Shown here: piece after piece, positions 1-12,500 of the stretch | Position numbering within the stretch: position 1 is the stretch's first letter | Layout of the letters: every line of letters begins with the position of its first letter | Assembly (NCBI GenBank): GCA_933207985.1 | Contig: OW240916.1 | Location: forward strand, 80,771,179 to 80,835,178 | Direction of reading: 5' to 3' | Origin: Pelobates cultripes | Taxonomy: Eukaryota; Chordata; Amphibia; Anura; Pelobatidae | Length of the DNA: 64,000 bases | The notes under the pieces: generated by a model | Database searches by the model: none | What the model was told of the DNA's origin: nothing | The model's input: only the letters and a program-made list of their open reading frames with translations | Made by a program: the position numbers and the translations under genes

Positions 1-847
1 TTAATGCATGTGTGTATGTATGTATGTATAATATAAATTTATATAATAGAAAATCATTTACAAGTCTTCACAACTTCAGTTAGAATAACCATCACTAGAT
101 GGCAGTGTTATACAAGTACAAATCACTCAATGTTTGTAGACCTCTATGATATAATTAATTAAAATGGACCAAACAAACATTGCAAATGCTTATTTGGTAC
201 AAATACAACAGGAGAAGATTAACGGGTAGACACAAAATTATTGCTCTTACCCTTCTAAAAGACATTAAGTTATCTAAAGAGAGCTACTAACATTAAAATA
301 AAAATTGACATTGATACTTTGCAGCAGAGTCTCAAGTAAGCAGATTTTGGACCAGTTTGCTAAATTCAACAATGTTTTCCCTGTACCGGAGACATATGCA
401 ATACTACTATTTATAAAATGCTAAAACGTGCTCTGCAAAGGAATGCCAAGCAAACTAATACTATAACGTTTTGCTATGTTCTACTTGTCGCTGTTGTGGA
501 GATTAATGCTTGCTTGGATTTTCAGGTATGACAAAAAAAAAGAAAAAAATTACAAAAACATTAATAAAAAAAAACTAAAAACAAAACAAAAAAAACTAAT
601 CAAGTGGAATAATTCAGCGTGAATGCACGTGTGCCTATGTGTGTATACTGTTACTATTAATACATGTGTATTTACCTATATAATGCCAGTGTGAATGCAT
701 TATATCGGGAGCACTGAAAACGGGATGTAACAAAGTTACAAAGGAGTAGGATAGACTTGTATTTTAGTGGACCCTTTCCAAGTGGTTTTAGTGCACAAAT
801 TAGTTTTGTGAGAACATTTCTTATACTTCTCAGCAGAAAATCTGTTT

Positions 848-1264
848 AGAAACATAGAATGTGACGGCAGATAAGAACCATTCGGCCCATCTAGTCTGCC
901 CAATTTTCTAAATACTTTCATTAGTCCCTGGCCTTATCTTATAGTTAGGATAGCCTTATGCCTATCCCACGCATGCTTAAACTCCTTTACTGTGTTAACC
1001 TCTACCACTTCAGCTGGAAGGCTGTTCCATGCATCCACTACCCTCTCAGTAAAGTAATACTTCCTGATATTATTTTTAAACCTTTGTCCCTCTAATTTAA
1101 GACTGTCCTCTTGTTGTGGTAGTTTTTCTTCTTTTAAATATAGTGTCCTCCTTTACTGTGTTGATTCCCTTTATATATTTAAATGTTTCTATCATATCCC
1201 CCCCTGTCTCGTCTTTCCTCCAAGCTATACATGTTAAGATCCTTTAACCTTTCCTGGTAAGTTT
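848..1264 (-). mobile_element. CR1-like LINE 3' end (reverse transcriptase C-terminus and 3' tail)
   Basis: Read on the minus strand it encodes a decayed LINE ORF2 C-terminus: ERLKDLNMYSLEERR, then GDMIETFKYIKGINTVKED, then ERVVDAWNSLPAEVVEVNT, with frameshifts between. It ends in a 3' tail reading ATTCTATGTTTCT, like the short tail repeats of CR1-type elements. It is 5'-truncated as usual for LINE insertions. Two more copies lie at 59226-59650 and 63549-63717. The clade is inferred from the tail; Jockey- or L2-group assignment is not excluded. Confidence 0.8.
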
Positions 1265-2189
1265 TTACTCAAATCAATTTGCTGTCTGTGTCTGTATATG
1301 AATATAGACCTGTAAAGGTCTACCTCCGTGGGTGTATAAACAATTAAGTTTTTTTTTCACAAAAAGTTAAAATACAAAATAAAAAACTATTTGTCAAACT
1401 GAACAAACATAAGAAAATAAATATTGTGATTTAGATTATAACAAATGTAAATGTGATTACGAAAAAAAAAAAAAAGATTTCTAAAATTCCTTGGTCAAAA
1501 ACTCCCATTTCAAAGAGTCTGCCTTTTCAAGCAGGAGGCTTGACACAAACTGACCACATATTATAAACAGCTCAACTGTAAATGTGTGTGGGTAGTTAAA
1601 CATTCAGATCCAGAAAAGGTGAAGGCAGACATTCAAGCTTCTTACAGGGATGGGCCAAATCGCTGTATCACCTATATAATCAGGAAGTGATTCATTTCCT
1701 GTATGATTTAGTCATCAACATATTGAGCAATCTCAGGCTTTCTAGTGGACAGATTAAAATTGCATCCAAACAAGTTCTTAAAAGAAAAATACATTTTGGG
1801 ATAAAGCCACAAAATGATACTTTTACATGGCTTTAAATATTAGTGTAAAAAAATAAAAAATGAAAAAAAAATTGTCAAGCTTTCCAGACTGAACAAAAAA
1901 AAATAAAAATAAAAAATAAGAAATACACAAAGCTATTCTATAGTGCCAGGAAAACAAAGACGGTTATCTGGCACTATAGGCTCCTGCAGTGCCCACCCCC
2001 TCCCCCACTTATTTTCCAAATATAATCTACACTAAAATAAAGTCTAGAGAAGCACCATTTAGACTCAACAACCAGCAACAAAGCAGTCTTCATTTTACTA
2101 GGAAAAACAGCACTAAAGTAAATGCCTACTCAACGATCAGCTGCTTCATTTAGTTGCTTATTGCCACATGTACAAATCTCAAAATAAAA

Positions 2190-3013
2190 TAAAAAGGACA
2201 CTCTGCAACCCTAAGCACTTTAACTTGCTAAAGTGCTTTATGTATGAAAAGTGTCTTCATTTTTATTTTACAAGAAGTGCAGATTTCAAAAGAAATTGGC
2301 ACTTTTATAAATTAAAGGACCACTATAGGCACCCAGACCACTTTAGCTTAATGAAGTGGTCTGGGTGCCGGGTCCAGATAGGATTAACCCTTTTTTCTGT
2401 AAACATAGCAGTTTCAGAGAAACTGCTATGTTTACCTATGGGTTAATCCAGCCTCTAGTGGCTGTCTCTTGAGGCGCTTGCGTGCTTCTCACCGTGAAAA
2501 TCACAGTGAGAAGACGCCAGCGTCCATAGGAAAGCATTGTGAAGAGGAGAGGAGGCGGAGAGCTCCCCGCCCGGCGCTAGAGAAAGAGGTAAGTTTAACC
2601 CCTTCCTCACCCCAGAGCCCAGTGGGAGAGGGACCCTGAGGGTGGGGGCACCCTCAGGACCCCATAGTGCCAGGAAAACGAGTATGTTTTCCTTGCACTA
2701 TAGTGGTCCTTTAAGCTGTCAGCCTGGCTGTCAGACAACTGATCCTGTTACTTCCTGGCTTGTTCAGTTCAGTGAAGCTAAACTTAAGAATCAGGCAACT
2801 GCCCAGAGCTTGCAAAGACTTCACACTGAGCTGCATTGGAAAGTCTGAATGTAAAGTCACAGAAATCTGGGTGGTGTTAGAAGTGCTTCAGACAAGAGAT
2901 CTGCAGTGTTTGCATGTTGTTTTTATATTTAATCCCAATGAAAAATACCTAATTAAATGTGTGGTTTTACAGGGAGTATTTTCTTGTATTTGTGGGATTG
3001 AGTGTCCCTTTAA
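2190..3013. mobile_element. T2/Kolobok-type MITE interrupted by another MITE
   Basis: The left end AAAAAGGACACTCTGCAACC and the right end GAGTGTCCCTTTAA are inverted, as for TTAA-flanked MITEs. The body is split at 2312-2714 by a second element. The family assignment is by terminal motif only. Confidence 0.55.
2312..2714. mobile_element. TTAA-flanked MITE, family A, nested
   Basis: It starts TTAAAGGACCACTATAG and ends CTATAGTGGTCCTTTAA. The outer hairpin on one side is CACCCAGACCACTT / AAGTGGTCTGGGTG and on the other GTGCCAGGAAAAC / GTTTTCCTTGCAC. The interior has the blocks TAGCAGTTTCAGAGAAACTG and CATAGGAAAGCATTG shared with copies at 26556, 47955 and 48613. Confidence 0.85.
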
Positions 3014-3473
3014 TACTTATATCCCTGGAAATCGGCTTTTGCATATACAGCGCCTTGGAGAGAGAGCAAGAGAAAAAGGTGGCCAAGGTGGATTAAATAA
3101 AACATACTAAGAAAATACTTTCTATCTTTTTGCAGTTTTGTTACAGGCCCAAATATATGTTGCCATGAACCATAAAAGTGACTAGGATATTTGGTCAATC
3201 TAGTTGCTCTATTAATGTAGAATTATACATATGCATGTACGGTCAGTAATCAGACCATAAAAATGAAGATGAGCAAGTGTAAAGCCCATTTGAAGAGGTA
3301 TTTGTGAATGAGACCAATGAGAATTTCTATATTTGCATATTCACTTAGCTATGACTTAGAATGGTCAGGACTGCCAGGTCCTGAGTAAATAGTGGTCATC
3401 ATACCATCGATCAGTGGAAATGTATATGTATTTCAGTAGGAAGTTATAGGATCGGATATTTAGTATTGCATAC

Positions 3474-3573
3474 CGGAGCGATGGGGGAGGAGGAATTCAC
3501 ATTGTCTTTGGAAGGGCTCAGAGGAGCAGTGGTCCCAGGTGGTACCCCCATATTCTGTGGCTGGCAGAGCTTC
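3474..3573 (-). CDS. ell: ELL exon 7 (100 bp), start of linker
   Basis: One base completes the split Arg codon, then KLCQPQ followed by a Pro/Ser-rich stretch ([18 protein letters not shown], then VNSSSPIAP). KLCQPQ is identical to human ELL at this boundary. The rest diverges, as expected for the disordered linker. The acceptor is TTTGTCCTATAG and the donor CTCCG|GTATGC; it ends in phase 0. The next exon, starting near the conserved KRLQPPDFIDPL block of the family, was not found before position 1. Confidence 0.9.
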
Positions 3574-6500
3574 CTATAGGACAAACATCAAAAGTACACA
3601 ATCATTAACAATAGACATACATACTCTATAAATTAAAAAAAAAGAGCAGACTACAGTACAAAGTCTTATACCACATCAATACCTTCTCACAAACGGGAAT
3701 AAACGAAGAGGGCATATCATACAATCTGGTCATATATACTGTGCTTCAAGTATTAGTGAATAGACATGACAGGGAAAAATGGGAAAAATTGCTGTAAACA
3801 ACAAATGTCATAACTTGGTCATCAGAAGATGAGAAGTCAGTTTAGTGTACCCATCAAAACATTCTGAAAGGAATACTCCAAGCACCATAACCACTACCGT
3901 GCACTGTATGGTGCCATGTGTGCCTTGGTGTCACTCCTTCAAAGTAAGGAGTCAAACCATTTGCCAATGGTCTGACTTCCTACCTGGTGTCAACTGGCAT
4001 CCCTCCCTGCCTCTATGAGAGCCAAAAGCTCACAGTTTTGAGCTGAGCCCAGTGGGACAAGACTCGGCACATTGGCAGAAAGTGATCTGACAAACCCTGT
4101 ACCAGTGCTTAGCACAGGAAAGCTACCGGGAGCTCTTGGCAAACCGCTTGCTTACATTGGTGAGGTCACCAGGCCACTCTTCCCACCATAACCATGTGCT
4201 ATACTGGTTATGGTTGTCTGACTAAGAAGTGCAAGGAAAACAGAAAGTTGGCACAATGGTGGAGACGTATTCATTTATCTCTAAACTAGAAGCAATTATT
4301 TTTAAATAATTTGTAAAATACTGTTGACAAGAGCTCTGTATAAGAAGTGCATAAAAACACAGAAATATACTAGAGTTGTATCATCAACTAATGTAAGCTT
4401 GTTAGTGCAGGACTTTCACCACCTCTTTGTCCTGTCTTACCCACACCACCGTAGAGTACTGCAGAAAATGTTGGTGTTTAAAAAATAATTTAAAAAAATA
4501 AAAATAAAAATTGTAACCTAGAAGAATCAAGTAACAAGAATTTATTCTCCTGACTTCCTAGCGGGCATGTTTTTATTTCCTTGAAACCACATTATCTCCT
4601 AATATGGGACACAGGGATAATAGAGTAACAGGCTTTCAGGGAAAAACTGCTTGTTTTCTTGATGTGACTGCAATGCTCCGCTCTCACATCCACATCATCA
4701 AATCTATATGTGCTAGAAAAGCTTTTCAGAATGTGGGTTTATGTGCTTAGCTAAGCTACATTAACTTAGTTTTTTTTTTGCATCACTTCCAGCTCATACT
4801 ACCCTAGTAAGTCAGTGATGACTAGTCTTTGACAACTATTGTGTACACTACATTTTCCTTAATAATCAGCCAATTGTGCATCTTGATTAGAGTTTGGGGT
4901 AAATTCTACAATACCTAATTCCAAGCATGCAGCCATGTGTTTACAAGAATTTGTGCCCTTTCAGAGCAAAATATTTAATGTTTAACGCAATAATACAACA
5001 TAAATATTGCCATGTGAAAGTGGCAGATAGTTACCGAACAAGTATTCTTTTTAGCAGCTGCTGGTCTCCTTCGGAGTAGCCAGGCCAATCCTTCTGCACT
5101 TCCTTGTATATACAGTCTTTCAAAGTATATGTGCAGTCTTTGGCACCCAGATTTGCCACCTGAAAGCAAGCAGAGCACTGTACACATTAAGGACTGAACA
5201 AAGTATCATATGCCAATAAGAGAAATATGGAGGTGCCAAGAAAGGAACAGCTTTAGATAACCTCTTATTTGATCTGCATCACCAATATCATACTGTAGAA
5301 AAGCAGTCCATAATCTGCATATATAGATATTTATAATATGTGATTAATGTAGACAAATGTTCTACTACATGTTGCATAAAACCATACTGTAACGTGCCTG
5401 AGCCATTTCCTGATTTGGTGAGAATACCTGCAAATTTGAAAAACCCAGGACCTCAACGGAACACAATAATGCTCCTTTGTCTTTGCTGTTAAGCAAGGAA
5501 AGGTTTTTGTTTTATTTAAAGTTTAAAAAAAAAAATAATCATTTTTTCCTCTCCTAGTTCCAGCACAGAGAAAGGTGACCTCTCCAGACATCACGGAGGA
5601 TGCAGTGCCTCCAATCAAATGCTCATCATAAAAGGGGACTTAATACCGCTTGAAACCTTTCCTATAGGAATGTATTGATTCAATGCTTTCCTATAAGACT
5701 TCTGCGTCGCATAACATACTGACAGCCACAGAGGTGGCATTAACCCTGCAATGTAAACAATGCAGGGTTAAATGGTTTCTCAAACATTTGTTGGTAAGAT
5801 AGAGAATAATGCCCTATTGCCATTATTCTCTATGACCTTCCGCTAAAATAACCAGTCAAGGAGCATTGTGAAAGTAATTTATACTTGCCTCAGTTCAGCG
5901 CCGGGTGAAGCCACAGGAGCCGCATCAAGGTCCAATCAAAGGCTTTTCAGAGAATCCTTTGATTGGAGGATTTAAAAAGGCTCAGTGCAAATGCATGAGT
6001 ACTTTGAGCCAGAAAGGGGTTTGGTAGTGGGAGGGAGTGCATGAAACCGGAGTGAGGGCGAGGATTAAAAATAACGGATGGGAGTAGTAGGGGAGACAAG
6101 AGCTTCTCCATTGCAAGCTCTGCCTACAAGGGAGAAGCTCTTGTGTCTGTCAGCAGCATGCAGTGAGTGCGGACAGTAGAAGTAAATTATAGACAGAAGT
6201 AGCAATGGGTTAAAATATTACAGGTTTAAACTTACCATTTAAAATAGTTTTTTCCTCTAGAAATTGCTATTTTAACACCGTATGTAGAGATTACACTGAT
6301 TACTGGAGGTGCACATTTCAAAAGTAGTTTAAATAGCTAACGTTCCTCAAAAACAGGGAAAGCAGACTCCCTCCCCAAAATAAAAAATACAAAAAATTGA
6401 AAAAGGTTTAAAGTTGGACCAAATCACCTTTGTAGCATGTTCCCACAACCACATTATTATTCTTTTTACACTAAAGTGAGAATTCAAAGTGAATTTAAAA

Positions 6501-9500
6501 TGTAAGACAAACAGCTAAACTTGAAAATGTTTTAAGTCAGCTACGCATCCAGTTCAGCTACTTTGGTTTTAAAAATTGAAAATCACTTAGAATACACTTT
6601 TAATTGCCGACACAAAGCAAAATGTCTTGCATTGAAAGCCATGTGACCAGCATCTGTAAAATGGATAAATAAGATTTCTCCCAACTGTGTTTTAACACTC
6701 ATACTGAATATTAATGGAACATGATTTCAGTCAAAAGATACAATTTTTGGTGACACTAAAAATACATTTTCAAACCATGTATTATGGAGAATTGATAAAT
6801 AGATCCAGCTAAAAATATTTGACTTCCAGATTCCCTCTGCTCCAACCCCCACGTTTCATTCTGGCATTAAATTTGCAATTCCCACAGCGAGTCTCTCCAC
6901 TTTCACATTTAGTAAATAACCCAGTAACAGGCAACAGTGGCCGAGTCTGATGAGGCTCTCCCTGCTCTCTATCGTCCTCCCCTCTATCCCGCACGACTCG
7001 TTGGTAAGCTGGGAGGAAGTGACCCATACTCACTTCCTCCCAGCCCAGTGGCTTCTCATAGACCAGGACCCGATCCTAGTTGTCGGGAGGCTCCCAGTGC
7101 AAGGGTCCCCTGAACCTGCAGGCCCCGCTGTTACTGAATGCCCGGCTATGATAATAAACAGCACTGGTTTAGCTGTACCTGTTGCAGGAGGCCGTCCAGT
7201 GAGTCCTTGTCCTGTACAGTCACTCCGTCCTTCTGGAGGCGCAGGATGAGCTCGGGTTTCTTGTACGGTTTGAGGGCCAGTAAGTGTATTACCCGGTCTC
7301 TGAACGGTCTCTGAGCTATGGCCGAGGAGCTCTTCTTTATCGCCCCAGCGATGTTTACCGGAGTAAGCCGCTTCCGAGAGGGAACTGCGTCTGGGACTCC
7401 AGGAGCCGGTCTCCGGACCTGGACTTTCTTACCTGTTAGAGGAAACGTAGATAAATAGGTTAAAATCCTGCTGATATATGACCAGTATGGACAATAGCCT
7501 AAATAAAGTTAATAGGCAGTCATGTAAATTATTACAGAGAGTCCATCCTCCAAACACTGTGCAAAAACAAAGATAAACCATAGTAAAACTAGGAAACATG
7601 TTATGCTATATGTATATAAAGAAAACTTTTTTTTATAAAGTCAGTGTGCAAATTCCCTGCTAAAATCAATAGTTACAAGAGCACAGCAAAACAGAACTAC
7701 AGTACTAGTTACTGGGACTCCGAATATGATAACTGTTTCTTACACAGGTTAAGGTACAAGGAAGACCTGTGACCCCGTCAGTACAATGGTGTCTGTCAGC
7801 TCATTAGTTCACCAGGCAGTTTAATTCAAATATTATTTTGAATGAAGATATTTTGGATTCCTGAACTACACATGCAATGTAACCACCAGTCAAACCCAGG
7901 CTGATGTGTTTCATTAAAATATCTTACAAGTCTAGGCAGGAATACAGTCAGGTGAGCATTAAATTGTCTTCTCTATAAATATACATAAGACAAAGCATAC
8001 CTAGCTAATACGTTTGAATAGGGCCATTTGTAAAGTATAAATTGAGACAAACCAGTACCATTTAATTTTAGCATAAATGGAAAACAGTGACTTGAGCTCA
8101 AACAGAATAGCAAAGAAAAAGCAAAATTACCAGCAATACAGGGGTGGAAGAACAGAAATCTCTACCTTTTTAAATTGCCTTATAACAAAATAATCATCTG
8201 TGTTATAAGGAAGTGTTAAATGGATTGAGCTTGTAGAGGTCCTCTGGCATCCATAATAGTGAACAAACCTACATGAACTGCAATGACCCAACTTACCCTT
8301 ACAGAGACGAAAAATAAATAGCACAGGTAAGGAGAAACTCTAATGCAGCAGTGTTCTCAGCTCACAGGTGACTTACGCTTAGCCCAAAACAAGTCTGATA
8401 GCTGATCATACACCTTTGCAAACATATGCGTACACCTTTATATACATATGCGTACACCTTTATATACATATGCGTACACCTTTATATACATATGCGTACA
8501 CCTTTATATACATATGCGTACACCTTTATATACATATGCGTAGAAATTACCATACATTCAGGGAAAACAAAAAAGTACACCCTCTTTGAATTCTAGGGTT
8601 TTAAGTATGACATAATTACAACCATCTGTTTCTTACTAGGTCTTACAATTCGGTAAATACAACATCAGATGTACGACAACACATTACATTACATCATGAT
8701 TTAACAAAAATTAAAGGGACACTCCAGGCACCCAGACCACTTCTGCCCATTGGAGTGGTCTGCGTGCCAACTCCCAACTACCCTTAACCCTGCAACTGTA
8801 AATATTGCAGTTTTCATAAAGTGCAATATTTACATTGAAGGGTTAACTCCTCCTCTAGAGGCTGTCTACGGATTTTTTGTGCTATAGCGTCGATGGAAGT
8901 CCTCACACTAAGTGAGGACCTCCAGCGTCGCTGAAATCCCCATAGGAAAGCGTTGAAAGCATCTTTTGATGCTTTCCTAAGGGGAGGTCTCCCGCCGCCG
9001 CCGCCCGGGCATGCGAAATAGGTCTCCCCCACCGGATGACGTCAGCGGGGGAGGAGTGTGGGTGGACTCTGAACCAGCGACGAGGGACCTCGGCGCTGGA
9101 TGCAGGCAAGTCACTGAAGGAGTTTTAACCCCTTCAGCAACATGGGATGGGGAGGTGGGAGGGAGAGGAGACCTGCAGTGCCAGGAAAACGGATGTGTGA
9201 AGAACTAAGTGCATCCTTATTGCTTCCACAGGAATTAAGAAACTAAGCAGCATTGATGTGTGTGTTAACAAAATGCCAAGGAGGAAAGACATCAGCAATG
9301 ATCTTAGAGAAGCAATTGTTGCTACCTATCCAACTGGGAAGGGTTTAAGGTGATTTCCAAACAATTTAAAGTCCAATATTCTACAGGGTGTACTTTCTTT
9401 TCCCCATGACTGTACATATACATACAAAAATGAATAATATGATCTAATGTCAGGTGAATTTTTGGCAATCTCTATTGTAAACCATTCAAAAATATAGGAG

Positions 9501-12500
9501 TCATGGAAAATTACTATTTTTACTTTTATTATCCGAAATATTAGCAGTAAAATAAAATGCTCTCCAGCTCCATAGTGGTTTACTGAGCCATCAAAAACGA
9601 CGACCCAGCAACATTTCAACCCTGTGGCATTTTTGTCAAAGCTGCCTTGGCAAAGACTACATGGGACTGAAACACTGCCAGGTTATCACATATCGTGGCT
9701 TAAGAAACCACACGAGTCACATTTTTGAGCTGCAGGAAATTATTTTAATTTTACTATTGAGAGGACTCATATAGTTTGTGTTCTTGGCTCTTCTATCTAT
9801 TATTACATGAGATTATAACCATCTCTATAGAACAACATGTAGATATTAGAATTCAAGGTTACAAAAAAAAAAAAAAAAGATATAAAATATGTAAAAAAAA
9901 TAAATTATAAAATTAGATAGATATATCTATATCAGGGGTGCCGAAAAGGTAAATCCCCAGAGGTTTTAAAATTACAGCTTCCATGACGCTCTGTCATTCT
10001 AAAAGGTATGCAAAGCATCATGGGAGTTGTACTTCTACAGCATCTGGGGATCTACCTTCTGGGCACCCCTAATATTTTGTGTGCGCACAATTTATTTCAT
10101 CCACACACATTTTACAGCCAGCTGCCATTAGATTACCGGTATCCTGTTTGTAGATTTTCTGGTCAGACCTGGATTTGAATTCCATCTGTATTGAGATTGT
10201 ATGAAGAGAGGAAGCAACCATCTAAATACCGCATGGATTTCAAGTGTCAGATAGTTCTCTTTTTTAACCTGTATAATATCACTAAAAAGGAAAGCTTCTT
10301 GCAGCACTAAAAAACACATTACGGATAAAGTTTTACATATATATTGGGCTTCTTTATGAAATGGCACACTAAAACAAGATTCATTTATATTCTGCTATTA
10401 CTGACCCTCTAAGCCAGGGTTGTCAAACATGCGGCCCCCCAGATGTTGCTGAACTACAACTCCCATGATTCTTTCAATGAAACAGATAGCCAGGGAATCA
10501 TGGGAGTTGTAGTTCAGCAACATCTGGGGGGCCGCATGTTTGACAACCCTGCGAGTCTAAGCTCTCTAATGGAGCTGTCAAACACCACCAGGCATGTTGC
10601 ATCATGGGAGAAAGGTCACTACAGTTCACCTATTATTGGAATGAATGAATTAATGAAGCAAGAAGACGAATTTAAAACAATGCAAGCCACAGATCTAAAA
10701 GGATAGTATACCCTTTAATAGAAAGAATAAAGTATCACAGAGGAAACAGCAGTCCAGCACACTTCAAGGTATCTAAACACTAATTGTTACTGCCTTTTGT
10801 AGGGAGATCGTAGGGTGCAAGCAAGTTACACTTACTCATTTGCAGAATCAATTTTGTTTGTACTTTGGATCGCAGTATTTGACTGCCCCATAACAAAACA
10901 TTGGAGGTCAACTATTGGACAACAGTTCATTTGCACCTTTACACATGATTGATATTTGAACTTCTCTTAAATAAAAAAAAGGACATGGAACAAGTTTATA
11001 TTGCATTGCACATAGACAAAGTCACATGAACAATGTGAAAACACATTATCTGTAGTATGTTAAGACACATTAGGTACTGTTTTATGTTGAACAGTACAGA
11101 AAGCTAGAGTAAATTAACAGTGCTTTACTTCTAGAGGTCTGGTGCAAATATGCCAGGTACCTGTGACAGTAGTTGAATCCAATCACATACAAACAAAAAC
11201 AATAAGGCACACAAGCAGTAAATCAAAATTTAAAGAGAATTAGAATTCAACAGAAAAAAGGGAAAGTAACTACAAATAGCATGCCCCACTCCTACAGCAG
11301 GAACAGTGCTATATTCTGCCTGTGAACCTCACAATACGCATGGTGAGCCCAGGGTTCAGACATTAGAACGCTCCATACACCTAATAAATAATGAGAATTA
11401 AATGACTACTATTCCCCACAGACCGTGAATATTCCTACTGGTACTGCTAACTATCTCACTTGTCACTGAATATGGGGTTACCAAGCCTAGAAATTATCCA
11501 ATCCCCAGGGCACTCTAGACTTACTACAGCTCTGTTGTACGCAGTGCACAAACACAGGCAGAGAGCCAAATAGTGCTGTAAAATGATGTCACCTGGCATG
11601 TCCAGAAAGCCTGGAGATTCAGTACACTCCTCAGGATGGCTGTGTGATGAGGTAATGTTACTAAAATACCAGCCAGCTGAACTGCTTGAATTTAAGTTCT
11701 ATAAAAACTGCTTGACTTAAAGGGTGACCTCATCACGCAATTGGACAAGTGGCTGTGCTTGCTTTACAGAGGCCAAAAGGGCAATGGTAATTTAACCGCT
11801 TGAAACCGATAGTGCCCTAGTGCAGTTGTGGCTAACACCAGCTGCTGTGGACTACATTACTCTATATCCAGGTTTGCTGCCTGTCTGAGCATCATGGGAA
11901 GCTTAGTCCGTAACAGCTGGAGCACCAAACCATGATTAAAGACAGACATTAATGTTAAGGATTGTGATCTGAGAAGTATTTGGACAGACATGGCTAAAAG
12001 CCAAATAAGGAAGACACTTGATAACTTTTGGATTTCTACCCAAGCGCTCCTTTTCAATGCATGTAAACTGCATTCTTCTTAAAGAGACACTGAAGGCACT
12101 TTAACAAACTTCATCTTATTGAAGTTCTAGTGCCTGCAGTCCTACTACCCAACCCTGAACCTCTGCTGCAATGGCGTCCTACCCAACCTGTCACTGCCTG
12201 GAGAGCCTGCACCGGGACTCCACCACTCCAACATGCACTGGTCTGAGGCACGTGCAGTTATGGGACGGCGATCCCAATGACCAAAGGCAGAAGCTCAGTC
12301 GGGAACTAGGGATATAGGTCAGCCGCTTCAAAGGCAGAACTTTCTCAAAGTGGTGGCACCAGAAGGTCAATAGACCCTTACTGCACCCCAAGGCCACACA
12401 TACAGATATCCCCTCGCGGTCGGAACAGCTACATGCTGAGCAGAGCCCCACGGAGATTCCTGATGGCCAAGCCCCTTCCACCAAGGAAGATATTCAAAAC

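Larger units (their letters stand above)
1..3473 (-). other. ELL intron 7 (partial)
   Basis: It begins (minus strand) with donor GTATGC at exon 7 and runs off the window. It contains a CR1-like 3' end (848-1264) and a MITE carrying another MITE inside it (2190-3013). I see nothing at 1-840 or 1270-2180 apart from A/T runs. Confidence 0.75.

Noticed and set aside
5035..7432. ELL2 or ELL3 instead of ELL
   Set aside because: Residues at [17 protein letters not shown] and RKLCQPQ agree with ELL and differ from ELL2 as I know it; ELL3 is not excluded by a search but is less similar.
8409..8542. CRISPR-like array
   Set aside because: The repeats are directly tandem without unique spacers, in a vertebrate intron.
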